A stretch of 30,053 nt of DNA from Solidesulfovibrio magneticus (GCA_002482565.1 DLGG01000098.1:51404-81456); one strand, 5' to 3'; shown: positions 22,506-30,053, counted from the first letter of the stretch. Translations and numbers: made by a program. Notes: generated by a model not told the origin, from the sequence alone.

Positions 22506-23216
22506 CTATTCTTCCTTGATCCAGATGAGGCTGGCCTGGCGGCCGGTCGATTTGTCGCGGCGGTAGGAAAAAAACAGCGGCAGGGACAGGGTGCACAGGT
22601 CCAGGGCATAGATGCGCTCGCCGTCAAGGCCGGCCTTGACCAGTTGGTCGCGGGTGAGCCGCCACAGATCGACCCGGCGGGTGCGGTAGTCGTACCAGGG
22701 CCGGAAAGCCTCGCCGAATTCGCCCTCAAAAGCTGTGAATTCCGAGACGCCCGGCCCCAGGCTCGGCCCCCGCACGGCCGACAGCTCGGCCGGCGACAGG
22801 CCGTAGCGCACGCAAAACGAACGCACGGCCCGGGCGCAGAAATCCTGGACATTGCCCCGCCAGCCCACATGCAGGGCCATGACGTAGCGCCCCGAGGCAT
22901 GGGCGATGAGCACCGGCTGGCAATCGGCGGTTTTGATGGCCAGGGCGTGGCCGGGCCGGGTTTCGGTCATGCCGTCGCCGGCCTCGATGCTCGGCCGGTC
23001 CAGGGTCTCGAACTCCGGCTCGAAAATCATGTCCACGCCGTGCACTTGGCGCAGGCTGTGCCAGGCGACGAATCCCAAGGATGCCTTCAGGCTTTGCCGG
23101 ACAGCGATGACGTCCCCGGGATCGGCCGCGCCGGTAAAGGCCATGGTGCGCGGCCCCGTGCCGAAGGCGCAGGCCACGTTGGGGATGTCCGGGAAAGCAA
23201 ACGGTATGTAATTCAT
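22506..23216 (-). CDS. pgeF: Laccase-domain protein, PgeF/YlmD family
   Basis: The 236-aa protein belongs to the COG1496 family, once annotated as polyphenol oxidase. E. coli PgeF (YfiH) removes wrongly incorporated serine from a peptidoglycan precursor, and Geobacillus YlmD cleaves purine nucleosides. Motifs are Leu-Arg-Gln-Val-His-Gly, Thr-Ala-Asp-Cys-Gln-Pro-Val-Leu-Ile and His-Val-Gly-Trp-Arg-Gly-Asn, together supplying the His/Cys metal site. The ATG at 23216 overlaps the stop of the cyclo-ligase gene (ATGA), so the two are coupled. The open extension upstream is the cyclo-ligase antiframe. Confidence 0.88.
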   Translation of the reverse strand: MNYIPFAFPDIPNVACAFGTGPRTMAFTGAADPGDVIAVRQSLKASLGFVAWHSLRQVHGVDMIFEPEFETLDRPSIEAGDGMTETRPGHALAIKTADCQPVLIAHASGRYVMALHVGWRGNVQDFCARAVRSFCVRYGLSPAELSAVRGPSLGPGVSEFTAFEGEFGEAFRPWYDYRTRRVDLWRLTRDQLVKAGLDGERIYALDLCTLSLPLFFSYRRDKSTGRQASLIWIKEE

Positions 23217-23836
23217 GGTGGTGTCAGGAGGGTTTGCCGGTCGGTGACCACGGCGTTGACGGGCTTGTCCCAAGGGGCGGACGGGAGTGCGGCGACGAGT
23301 TGGAAATCGTAGCCCAGGCCCACGGTAAACGCGTTTTGGGCCAGGGGCAGGGCGAGCAAGCGGTCGTAGTAGCCGCCGCCGAAACCGAGCCGGACGCCGC
23401 GTCTGTCAAAGGCCAGGCCCGGGACCAGGATCAGGTCCGGCGAGAAGGCTTCCGGGTCCAGGCAGGCCTCGCGCGGCGGCTCCGGGATGCCGTAGCTCCC
23501 GGGAGCGGCCTCGGACAGGCAACGCACGCAGCCGAGATCCAACAGCCCCGGCGCGCCGTCGCGGCAGCGCGGCAAAAGCAGCCGTTTGCCGTCGGCCAGG
23601 GCCTGGCGGGCGATGACGCCGGCGTCGAGTTCGTTGCGCACGGCCATGTAGGCCAGGATTTCCCGGGCCTGGACATAAGCGGGCAGGGCCAGCACGCGCT
23701 GGGCGGCCGACCGGGCGGCCGTGGCAACGGCTTGGGGTGTCAGGGCCGCCCGCCGGGCCGACATGTCGCGACGCAGGGCGGCCTTGGCCAGGGCTTTGCC
23801 GGTATCGATCGTCTGATCATGTTGCAATGTTTTCAC
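23213..23836 (-). CDS. 5-formyltetrahydrofolate cyclo-ligase
   Basis: It uses ATP to turn 5-formyl-THF, a dead-end by-product, into 5,10-methenyl-THF. The 207-aa protein has Ala-Tyr-Met-Ala-Val-Arg-Asn-Glu-Leu-Asp (substrate contact region) and Val-Pro-Gly-Leu-Ala-Phe-Asp-x-x-Gly-x-Arg-Leu-Gly-Phe-Gly-Gly-Gly-Tyr-Tyr-Asp, the family signature. The start is GTG at 23836 with a weak Shine-Dalgarno; the first conserved helix begins about residue 16. It overlaps the PgeF-like gene by 4 nt and is divergent from the phosphoesterase gene, 62 nt away. Symbols in use include fau, ygfA and mthfs. Confidence 0.92.
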   Translation of the reverse strand: MKTLQHDQTIDTGKALAKAALRRDMSARRAALTPQAVATAARSAAQRVLALPAYVQAREILAYMAVRNELDAGVIARQALADGKRLLLPRCRDGAPGLLDLGCVRCLSEAAPGSYGIPEPPREACLDPEAFSPDLILVPGLAFDRRGVRLGFGGGYYDRLLALPLAQNAFTVGLGYDFQLVAALPSAPWDKPVNAVVTDRQTLLTPP

Positions 23837-23898
23837 AACCGCTTCATAGTAACAGGCGAACCCCGTCAGGGGAAGGGCGCGTAACCAGGGAGGACAGG

Positions 23899-24567
23899 GT
23901 GAGCGCAGACGCTTTCTGGATCGGCATGGGCGACATCCATGACGACGTGTCCATGCTTGGGCGGATTCCCGGTCTGGCCGCCGCCTCCGGCGTGATCGTC
24001 AGCGGCGATCTGACCATCAAGGGCGGAGCCGCCGCCGCCAAACGGGTTGTTGCGGCCCTGCGCGACGTCAATCCGGTGCTCATGGCCCAAATCGGCAATA
24101 TGGACCTGGCCGAGGTGGACGCCTACCTTTCGGGCGAGGGGATAAACCTCCACGCCACCGGCCGGGTCACGGCCCAGGGCGTAGGGTTTTTCGGCTGCGG
24201 CTGGTCCACGCCGACTCCGTTCGGCACCCCAAGCGAAGCCGGCGAGGACCGTATCGCCGCCTGGCTCGAAGCCGCCTGGCAGACCGTGGCCCATTGTCCC
24301 AACCTTGTCCTGGTCTGCCACACGCCGCCCTACGGCACGGCCACGGATCAGGTCGGCGGCGGGGTCCATGTCGGCAGCCGGACCGTGCGGGAGTTTATCG
24401 AACGCGTGCAGCCGGCCGTGTGCCTTACCGGCCACATCCACGAGTCCACGGCCGTCGACGCCATCGGCCGCACTGTGGTGGTCAACCCCGGGGCCCTGGC
24501 CGGCGGGGGATATGCCCGTATCGAGCTGGACGCCCAGGGGCTGACTGCTCGTTTGTGTCAGGTTTGA
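23899..24567 (+). CDS. Metallophosphoesterase (calcineurin-like)
   Basis: This is a 222-aa single-domain phosphoesterase. Metal-binding motifs are in order: Gly-Asp-Ile-His-Asp-Asp at 11-16, Ser-Gly-Asp-Leu at 35-38, Gly-Asn-Met-Asp at 66-69 (family Gly-Asn-His-Asp, with Met at the usual His), Cys-His-Thr-Pro-Pro and Thr-Gly-His-Ile-His-Glu-Ser. The Met in place of the catalytic His is a variation seen in some subfamilies. The substrate is unknown. The start is GTG at 23899 behind GGGAGGA; the frame is open to 23737 but that part is antisense to the cyclo-ligase. It is followed after 104 nt by the HD-GYP gene. Confidence 0.88.
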   Translation: MSADAFWIGMGDIHDDVSMLGRIPGLAAASGVIVSGDLTIKGGAAAAKRVVAALRDVNPVLMAQIGNMDLAEVDAYLSGEGINLHATGRVTAQGVGFFGCGWSTPTPFGTPSEAGEDRIAAWLEAAWQTVAHCPNLVLVCHTPPYGTATDQVGGGVHVGSRTVREFIERVQPAVCLTGHIHESTAVDAIGRTVVVNPGALAGGGYARIELDAQGLTARLCQV

Positions 24568-24671
24568 CCGCTCGGCATGGCCCAGGCCTGCCTTGACGAC
24601 TACGACAACCGGCCTTGTCCGGCCGCGTGGCCCTCGGCCCGCGCCGTCATCTGGAACCGCCCGGAGCTTCG

Positions 24672-26426
24672 ATGCTGATCGTTAATATCATCGACATCCT
24701 GTTTTACCGGGCCTTTCTGAGCAAGATCTACCTGACGGCCGGAGTCGATTACCGTTTTTTGAGCCCGGACGCAGCTCACGAACTGGCGGGTCTTGATCCT
24801 CCGCCCGATGCCGTTTTGGTACAGGACTCCTATGCCGGCTGCGACTGCCGCGACATGCTGGGGGCTGTTCGCGAGGCCGGTCGGGCGCTGGGGCGGGAGC
24901 TGCCCATATTGTGCCTGCGTCCCTTTGAGGAAGGTCTGCATCAGGAACACCAAGCCTGCCAGAGCCTTGGCCCGGGGGTGATCCCGGTCAACCGCCTGAC
25001 GCTGGCCGGCGTGTTGGCTGAACTCAAGGCTGCCTCCCAGGCCCGCCAGCCCGTAGCCGGGCCTCGCGAAATCCTTTTTGTCGATGCCGGGCGCACCTTG
25101 CTCCATGTGGTGCGCGCCGCTCTATCCGGCAGCGATTTTCGGGTGGTCTCGGCCCGAAACGCCGAGGACGCCTTGGCGTTGTGCCGCCGCCATGCCTTCG
25201 AGCTGGTGCTGACCAGCGTGCTCTTGCCTGGCATGTCCGGCCTGGAGCTGTGCCGCAAGCTCAAGGAAGATAACGCCGGACCGTATCTTCCGGTGATCAT
25301 GCTTTCCAGCAGCGACAATGCCCTGGACATGGACACGGCCTTCAACTATGGGGCCGATGACTATCTGCTCAAGTCGTTCACCGCCGAGATGCTTTCCAAA
25401 AAAGTCTCGGAACACCTCGACATCGCCGAACGCAAGCGCCACAATAAAATTCTGGTCGTGGACGACAGCAAGCTCATCCGGGAAATGTTGCGCCATAATT
25501 TCGTAAAAAACGGCCACTGCGTCCTGACCGCCGAAAACGGGGCCAAGGCCCTGGACATCGCCCTGGCCGAGCAGCCCGACGTGGTGGTCACCGACATCGA
25601 AATGCCCGAGATGGACGGCTACGAGCTGTGCGAGCGCCTGCGCAAGCAGCCCGAGCTGCGCAACACCCTGGTCGTCATCATGAGCTCCCGTGGCCATGCC
25701 AGCGACATCAAGCGCGGCGAACGCCTCGGCGTGTCGCGCTATTTCGTCAAACCCTTTGACGTGGAAAAGATGCATCTGGTGGTGGAGCAGCTCCTTGGCG
25801 AAAGCTACCGCCATCTCAAGAAAGAGCACGAACACGTCCTGTCCAGCATGTCGGCGCTCATCACCGCCCTGGAAGCCCGGGACGAATACACCAAAGGGCA
25901 CACCGCCCGTGTGTCGCGCATGGCTATGCGCCTGGGCCGGGCCATGGGCCTTGGTGAACGCGAGTTGCGCAACCTCGAAATCGGCTCCAATCTCCACGAC
26001 ATCGGCAAGATCGGCGTGCGCGACGCCGTGCTCCTCAAACCCGGCCGGTTGACTCCCGAGGAATACGCCGTCATCCAGGAACATGCCGTCATCGGCGCCG
26101 AGATCCTGCGTCCCATCGCCTCCCTGGCTCCGGTGCTGCCGCTGATCCTGCTGCACCACGAACGCTGGGACGGCCGGGGCTACCCTACGGCCATAAGCGG
26201 CGAGGACATTCCGCTGGGTGCGCGCATCATCGCCATTGCCGACGCCTTCGACGCCATGACCACCGACCGGCCCTACCGCCAGGGCATGGCGCTGACCCAT
26301 GCCTTGGGCGTCATCCGGGACGAGGCCGGCCAGCAGTTTTGCCCGATCTGCGCCGAAGCGTTTTTGGCCATGCTGGATGGAGAAGCTGTTGCTGCGAGCG
26401 AAGATTTGGCCGAGGAACCCGCCTGA
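24672..26426 (+). CDS. HD-GYP protein with three receiver-like domains
   Basis: The 584-aa protein has a divergent N-terminal receiver-like region (about 1-120). A second receiver (about 130-250) has Ser182 where the phosphoacceptor Asp should be and Val-Asp-Ala instead of the acidic pair. A third receiver (about 257-375) is canonical, with Asp264-Asp265, Asp308 and Lys360. The HD-GYP domain (about 390-570) has His442-Asp443 and Gly-Arg-Gly-Tyr-Pro at 501-505. It should degrade c-di-GMP, gated by phosphorylation of Asp308; the other receiver-like regions probably bind partners. The ATG at 24672 has GGAG nearby; the open frame from 24615 is not preferred. Confidence 0.9.
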   Translation: MLIVNIIDILFYRAFLSKIYLTAGVDYRFLSPDAAHELAGLDPPPDAVLVQDSYAGCDCRDMLGAVREAGRALGRELPILCLRPFEEGLHQEHQACQSLGPGVIPVNRLTLAGVLAELKAASQARQPVAGPREILFVDAGRTLLHVVRAALSGSDFRVVSARNAEDALALCRRHAFELVLTSVLLPGMSGLELCRKLKEDNAGPYLPVIMLSSSDNALDMDTAFNYGADDYLLKSFTAEMLSKKVSEHLDIAERKRHNKILVVDDSKLIREMLRHNFVKNGHCVLTAENGAKALDIALAEQPDVVVTDIEMPEMDGYELCERLRKQPELRNTLVVIMSSRGHASDIKRGERLGVSRYFVKPFDVEKMHLVVEQLLGESYRHLKKEHEHVLSSMSALITALEARDEYTKGHTARVSRMAMRLGRAMGLGERELRNLEIGSNLHDIGKIGVRDAVLLKPGRLTPEEYAVIQEHAVIGAEILRPIASLAPVLPLILLHHERWDGRGYPTAISGEDIPLGARIIAIADAFDAMTTDRPYRQGMALTHALGVIRDEAGQQFCPICAEAFLAMLDGEAVAASEDLAEEPA

Positions 26427-26493
26427 TGCCGCAGGCTGGCCCCAGGACACAGTCTCGGGGCCTGTTTGGCAGAGCTGTTAACAAGGAATCCTC

Positions 26494-27258
26494 ATGATAC
26501 TGGCAAGTTGGAACGTCAATGGCCTGCGGGCCGTGGTGCAGAAGGGCTTTTGGGAATGGCTGGCCGGCAGCGGCGCGGACGTGGTCGGCATCCAAGAGTC
26601 TAAGATCCAGACCGGCCATGAGGCGGATTTCGGCCACACCGACCAGTACAAGACCGTCTGGTGCAGTTCCACGGTGAAAAAAGGCTATTCCGGCGTCGGC
26701 TGCTTCTATCGGGCCGAGCCCCTGGCCATCGCCATGGAACTGCCCGATCCCGCTTTCGCCGGCGAGGGAAGGCTGCTGCACCTCGAATACGAGGAGTTCC
26801 ATTTCTTCAACATCTATTTCCCCAACGGCGGCCGGGGGCCGGAGCGGCTGGCCTACAAGCTCGGCTACTACGACGCCTTCCTGGCCCATGCCGAAGCGCT
26901 GCGCCGGGGAAAGCCTATCGTGGTCTGCGGCGATTTCAACACCGCCCACACCGCCCTGGACCTCAAAAACGCCAAGGCCAACGAAAAGACTTCCGGTTTT
27001 CTGCCCGAGGAACGGGCTTGGCTCGACCGCTTCGTCGCCGCCGGCTACGTCGACACCTTCCGCCTGTTTACGACCGAAGGCGGCCACTATTCCTGGTGGG
27101 ACTACCGTTTCAAGGCCCGGGACCGCAACGTGGGTTGGCGCATCGACTATTTCTTCGTGTCCGAGGAACTGCGGCCCAAGGTCAAGCGGGCCTGGATCGA
27201 CGCGGCCGTGATGGGTTCCGACCACTGTCCTGTGGGTCTGGAGCTTGATTGCCGGTAG
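26494..27258 (+). CDS. xth: Exodeoxyribonuclease III family protein
   Basis: This is an AP endonuclease/3'-exonuclease for DNA repair. The 254-aa protein has Trp-Asn-Val-Asn-Gly with Asn7, Gln-Glu-Ser-Lys with Glu35 (Mg ligand), Tyr108 in Ile-Tyr-Phe-Pro-Asn, the Gly-Asp-Phe-Asn motif with Asp147 and Asn149, and Ser-Asp-His-Cys-Pro with Asp243-His244. All catalytic residues are present. AAGGA lies just before the ATG. With nth in the same window, it completes two steps of base excision, though the genes are 13 kb apart. The start of the next gene lies 82 nt downstream on the same strand. Confidence 0.95.
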   Translation: MILASWNVNGLRAVVQKGFWEWLAGSGADVVGIQESKIQTGHEADFGHTDQYKTVWCSSTVKKGYSGVGCFYRAEPLAIAMELPDPAFAGEGRLLHLEYEEFHFFNIYFPNGGRGPERLAYKLGYYDAFLAHAEALRRGKPIVVCGDFNTAHTALDLKNAKANEKTSGFLPEERAWLDRFVAAGYVDTFRLFTTEGGHYSWWDYRFKARDRNVGWRIDYFFVSEELRPKVKRAWIDAAVMGSDHCPVGLELDCR

Positions 27259-27340
27259 GTTGTAACGGGTCGGCGGCGTCGGAGGACCTTGAAGCCTCGG
27301 CCCCACAAGAGGGCAGATGGCGGTCGAGCGAGGGACAGCC

Positions 27341-27604
27341 ATGGGCGAGGGCGCGGATAAGAGGGTGTGCTGGTGTTTCGGCTACACGGTGGCCGACATA
27401 GAGGCCGATCTGGCCCGCAACGCCGGCCGTTCGACCCTCATGGAAGGCATTGCCGCCGCCAAGGCGGCCGGCGGCTGTCGTTGCGCCGCAACGAGTCCCA
27501 GCGGGCGCTGATGCCTGCCGGAAGTCCGCCAGGTGGCGGACGCCTGGAAAACCCGTCATGGCCAGCTTTTCACTGGCTCATCCGCCAAGGGCACGCCCCT
27601 CTGA
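27341..27604 (+). CDS. Candidate selenoprotein: BFD-like [2Fe-2S] domain protein with in-frame UGA
   Basis: To the first TGA (27509-27511) the gene encodes 56 aa; read through as Sec, it encodes 87 aa to the TGA at 27602. The protein starts near Cys10-Trp-Cys12-Phe-Gly-Tyr-Thr and continues Asp-Ile-Glu, Gly-Arg-Ser-Thr, Gly-Cys46-Arg-Cys48 and Ser-Pro-Ser-Gly-Arg. From family memory, CopZ-type Fer2_BFD proteins end this part with Asn-Pro-Ser-Gly-(Arg/Lys)-Cys-Cys-Leu-Gly-Asp-Val. Here UGA sits at the first of those two Cys and is followed by Cys-Leu-Pro-Glu-Val-Arg. Such domains bind [2Fe-2S]. GAGGG with a 6-nt spacer favours ATG 27341; ATG 27317 is also in frame. A premature stop is the alternative. 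Confidence 0.6.
27524..27541 (+). promoter_or_regulatory. Candidate bacterial SECIS hairpin
   Basis: GTCCGCC (27524-27530) pairs perfectly with GGCGGAC (27535-27541), giving a 7-bp stem with an AGGU loop. The loop begins 19 nt after the in-frame UGA at 27509-27511. Bacterial SECIS elements are hairpins lying just downstream of UGA inside the coding sequence, with G early in the apical loop and loop spacing of roughly 16-37 nt. All of these fit here. A GC-rich genome makes chance hairpins common, so the position is the stronger evidence. Confidence 0.55.
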
Positions 27605-27615
27605 CGTACTATTTT

Positions 27616-27665
27616 CCCAAATGGGGGGTCCGGGGGCCTCAGGCCCCCGGCCGCCGGAGGCTCTT
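27616..27665 (+). repeat. GC-rich palindromic repeat, copy 4
   Basis: CCCAAATGG is followed by TCCGGGGGCCT-CAGGCCCCCGG and CCGCCGGAGGC, nearly identical to the copy at 10097. It lies 12 nt after the read-through stop at 27604 of the [2Fe-2S] gene, but 105 nt after the short stop. It also lies at the 3' end of the convergent MBL-fold gene. Confidence 0.75.
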
Positions 27666-27693
27666 TCCCTTCACCCCAAGATTCCTGTCTACC

Positions 27694-28407
27694 CTAAATA
27701 TCAAAAATATCGCCTGTTTTGGCGTAGCAAAAAAGCGTCGTGCCGGGGCGCGTCAGGCGGGGGGCGAAGGCGTCCAGGTAGTGGACATGGCCGCCGAGGT
27801 GCATGGGGACGAAGACTCGGGGACGCACCCGGTCAAGCAGCTGCGGCGCGCCGCAGAGGCTTTCCGGCAGCCTGGGGTCGGTGTTGGAAAAGGCCACGTC
27901 CAGGCGCTTGCCTTCCAGACGCCCCAAAAGACGCCGCCAGGTCATGCCCACGGCCCGGTTGGCGGCGGGCGTATTGCCCGGCCAGTCCCACAGGGCCATG
28001 TCGCCGCCGTAATAGACGGTCAGGCCGTCCATTTCGATCAGATAAGCCAGCCCCAGGTCGTTGCTTTCCAGGGCGGTCACGGCCAGGCCGTCCAGATCCA
28101 CCCGATCTTCGGGCTCCATGGTGATCCGGCCTGGCGGCAGGGCGTCGCCGTAGAGGTCGGCCACGTCGTCGGACACCACGAACTGCCGGGCCGTAGCGCC
28201 GCTGGTCGCGGCGACGATCTCCGGATCGAAGTGGTCGTCATGGCTGTGGGAAGCAAAGACGGTGAGCTGCCGGCCGGCCAGATGCGAAGCGCAGACTCGG
28301 GCCGCCGCCTCGGGCAGATAGGCCGGAGCGGGGTAATCGAACAGCAGCGTTCGTTCCCCCGCCTCCAGCACGAAGCAGTTGTGATGGATGTAGACGATGC
28401 GCGGCAT
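27694..28407 (-). CDS. MBL-fold metallo-hydrolase, 237 aa
   Basis: This is a beta-lactamase-fold hydrolase. The zinc motif Ser-His-Ser-His-Asp-Asp-His-Phe (HxHxDH) lies near residues 53-60. Tyr-Tyr-Gly-Gly-Asp-Met-Ala at about 130 gives the bridging Asp, and Met-His-Leu-Gly-Gly-His near 200 supplies the later His. It resembles the UlaG/YtnP-like 'L-ascorbate-6-P lactonase' group of MBL proteins in size and layout, but the substrate is unknown. No strong Shine-Dalgarno lies before the ATG at 28407; the upstream 107 nt to the cysS stop hold the AT-rich repeat. Confidence 0.85.
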   Translation of the reverse strand: MPRIVYIHHNCFVLEAGERTLLFDYPAPAYLPEAAARVCASHLAGRQLTVFASHSHDDHFDPEIVAATSGATARQFVVSDDVADLYGDALPPGRITMEPEDRVDLDGLAVTALESNDLGLAYLIEMDGLTVYYGGDMALWDWPGNTPAANRAVGMTWRRLLGRLEGKRLDVAFSNTDPRLPESLCGAPQLLDRVRPRVFVPMHLGGHVHYLDAFAPRLTRPGTTLFCYAKTGDIFDI

Positions 28408-28417
28408 GTCTTTGGCT

Positions 28418-28449
28418 CGCGTCGCTTAAAAAATACGAGCGTATTTTTT
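28418..28449. repeat. AT-rich palindromic repeat, copy 2, between cysS and the MBL gene
   Basis: AAAAAATACG (28428-28437) and CGTATTTTTT (28440-28449) are perfect arms around AG, and the whole 32-nt segment matches 3938-3969 at 30 positions. Outer inverted repeats GCTCGCG (28415-28421) and CGCGAGC (28502-28508) frame a unit of about 94 bp, comparable to the 103 bp of copy 1. As there, it lies between two genes on the same strand. Confidence 0.65.
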
Positions 28450-28514
28450 GTGCATTCTTCTCGTTCTCATGCGTTTGCAGGGCAGTGCATGAGGTGTCGC
28501 TCGCGAGCGCGGCA

Positions 28515-29972
28515 CTAGGCGATGTCCCACTGTGGTCCGGTCGGCGTGTCCATGACCGTGACGCCAAGGGTGGCCAGCTCGTCGCGGATGGCGTCGGAGC
28601 GGGCGAAATCCTTGGCCTTGCGGGCGTCCTGGCGCTCGGCCACCAAGGCGTCCACCCGGGCGGCGTCGATGCCCAGGCGCGTCAGGCGACAGGCCTTGAG
28701 ATCGGCCAGGAAGACCGCCGCATCCGTGCCGAAAACGCCAAGCACCTCGGCCCAGACGCCGAAATCGGCCAGGATGCGGCGCAGGACCTCGGCTGTCTCG
28801 CGGCTCTTGGCCAGGGTCTTGTCTTCCATGAGCCGGCCGGCCAGGCGCGTAAGGCCAAACACATGGCCCATGGCCTGGGCGGTGTTGAGGTCGTCGTCCA
28901 TGGCGGCGGCGAAGCCTTCCTCGTGGCGCGACAACTCTTCCGCCACGTCGGCCGGCAGCTTGGTCTCGCTCCACTTGGCGCGGCCAAGCGCCTGCTCCAT
29001 TTGCACCTTGGCGGCGTAGATGCGCTTGATGCCTTTTTCTGCTTCGTCCAGGCCCTGGTCGGAATAGTCGAGAGGGCTTCGGTACTGCGAGGAGAGAAGG
29101 AAAAAGCGCAGCACTTCCGGCAGATAACGGGCGTAAATGTCGCGGATGGTGATGAAGTTGCCCAGGGACTTGGACATCTTCTCGGTGTTGATGCGCACAA
29201 AGCCGTTATGGACCCAATAGCGGCAAAATTCCCCGCCGATGGCCGCCTCGCTCTGGGCGATCTCGTTTTCGTGGTGGGGGAAGATGAGATCCTGGCCGCC
29301 GCCGTGGATGTCGATGGGCATGCCCAGGAGCTTTTCGCTCATGGCCGAGCACTCCAGGTGCCAGCCGGGACGGCCCGGGCCAAAGGGGCTCTCCCAGACC
29401 GGCTCGCCGGGCTTGGAGGCCTTCCACAGGGCGAAATCCAGGGGATCTTCCTTTTCCTCGCCCGGGGCCACCCGCGCGCCGGAACGCATGTCTTCCACGT
29501 CGCGGCCGGAGAGCTTGCCATAGCCGGCAAAGGAGCGAACCCGGAAATACACGTCACCCGATGGCGTGCGGTAGGCGTGGCCGCTTTCGATGAGGCGCTC
29601 GGCCAGGGAAGCCATCTCGCCGATGTATTCCGTGGCCTTGGGCTCGACGTTGGGCCGCAGTATCCCGAGCTTATCCATGTCTTCATAAAAGGTCGCGATG
29701 TACCGCTCGGCGATCTCCTGGGAGGTCGTTCCCTCGACGTTGGCCTTCTTGATGATCTTGTCGTCAACGTCGGTGAAGTTGCGCACGAAGGTCACGTCAA
29801 AGCCGATGTGGCGCAGATAGCGCACGAGCACGTCGAAAACCACCGACGAGCGGGCGTGGCCGATGTGGCACAGGTCGTAAGCGGTGATCCCGCACACGTA
29901 CATGGCCACCTTCCCCGGCACGCGGGAAACGAACGGCTCCTTGGTCCGGGTCATGGTATTATACAGCTGCAT
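28515..29972 (-). CDS. cysS: Cysteinyl-tRNA synthetase
   Basis: It attaches cysteine to tRNA-Cys. The 485-aa class I synthetase has Cys27 in Tyr-Val-Cys-Gly-Ile-Thr (first zinc ligand), the HIGH motif at 36-39, Trp-His-Leu-Glu-Cys-Ser-Ala with Cys208, Phe-Pro-His-His-Glu-Asn-Glu (further zinc ligands) and Lys-Met-Ser-Lys-Ser at 265-269. The ATG at 29972 is chosen because GGGAGGCGAGG lies directly upstream; the frame is open to 30014. The last 80 nt of the window hold the upstream region, with TTGACT on the minus strand but no good -10 at 17 nt. Confidence 0.96.
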   Translation of the reverse strand: MQLYNTMTRTKEPFVSRVPGKVAMYVCGITAYDLCHIGHARSSVVFDVLVRYLRHIGFDVTFVRNFTDVDDKIIKKANVEGTTSQEIAERYIATFYEDMDKLGILRPNVEPKATEYIGEMASLAERLIESGHAYRTPSGDVYFRVRSFAGYGKLSGRDVEDMRSGARVAPGEEKEDPLDFALWKASKPGEPVWESPFGPGRPGWHLECSAMSEKLLGMPIDIHGGGQDLIFPHHENEIAQSEAAIGGEFCRYWVHNGFVRINTEKMSKSLGNFITIRDIYARYLPEVLRFFLLSSQYRSPLDYSDQGLDEAEKGIKRIYAAKVQMEQALGRAKWSETKLPADVAEELSRHEEGFAAAMDDDLNTAQAMGHVFGLTRLAGRLMEDKTLAKSRETAEVLRRILADFGVWAEVLGVFGTDAAVFLADLKACRLTRLGIDAARVDALVAERQDARKAKDFARSDAIRDELATLGVTVMDTPTGPQWDIA

Positions 29973-30053
29973 CCTCGCCTCCCGTCGAAAAGTTCCCACC
30001 CTTTGCAAAGCCAAGGGCCAAAGTCAACCAGGGGGAGGAAACCCCTTTTTGAA

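Noticed and set aside
24577..24678. 34-codon open frame ending across the start of the three-receiver HD-GYP gene
   Set aside because: No Shine-Dalgarno sequence and no recognisable family. It overlaps the next start by chance-like geometry, though a leader peptide cannot be excluded.
29973..30053. cysS promoter at TTGACT on the minus strand
   Set aside because: No -10 hexamer at 16-18 nt spacing.

Overview
The window is GC-rich chromosomal DNA, and nearly every gene in it is a bacterial housekeeping or signalling gene. Several features suggest a sulfate-reducing Desulfovibrio/Solidesulfovibrio-type organism: a two-gene SufC-SufB (SMS-type) Fe-S assembly system, a pyruvoyl-dependent arginine decarboxylase, a YedF selenium-metabolism protein, two HD-GYP proteins, and GC-rich palindromes at the 3' ends of genes. 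This assignment is an inference from gene content. No rRNA, tRNA, insertion sequence, prophage or CRISPR array was seen.

Layout. 1-2412 (+): the tail of an ADP-ribosylglycohydrolase, two small unknown proteins and an acyltransferase-3 membrane protein. 2687-5214 (+): a lone receiver protein, then sufC and sufB separated by a structured spacer and closed by a strong terminator. 5587-7016 (+): a DUF2087 protein overlapping an alpha/beta hydrolase, ending at a bidirectional terminator. 7137-9948 (-): yedF, a PAS histidine kinase with a cysteine cluster, and an RsuA/RluB-type pseudouridine synthase. 10162-17864 (-): a six-gene run, fabD-argS-SPOR protein-arginine decarboxylase-nth-MFS/spermidine-synthase-like fusion. 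17963-19333: rsmG (+) meeting a small gene and rlmH (-). 19460-22397 (+): a DUF4390 protein, a TIGR01777 oxidoreductase and a REC-PAS-HD-GYP regulator. 22506-23836 (-): 5-formyl-THF cyclo-ligase overlapping a PgeF/YlmD-type protein. 23899-27511 or 27604 (+): a phosphoesterase, a three-receiver HD-GYP protein, exodeoxyribonuclease III and a small BFD-like [2Fe-2S] protein. 27694-29972 (-): cysS and an MBL-fold hydrolase.

The most striking observation is the small [2Fe-2S] protein at 27341. Its reading frame meets UGA exactly where its family normally has the first Cys of a terminal Cys-Cys pair. The frame continues as family-like sequence (Cys-Leu-Pro-Glu-Val). A perfect 7-bp hairpin with an AGGU loop begins 12 nt after the UGA, with its loop 19 nt after it, which fits a bacterial SECIS element. 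Together with yedF in the same window, this suggests an unannotated selenoprotein: a [2Fe-2S]-type domain carrying Sec in place of Cys.

Two families of dispersed repeats were also found. One is a GC-rich palindrome with four copies, each just downstream of a gene. The other is an AT-rich palindrome with two copies, each inside an element of about 100 bp bounded by short inverted repeats.
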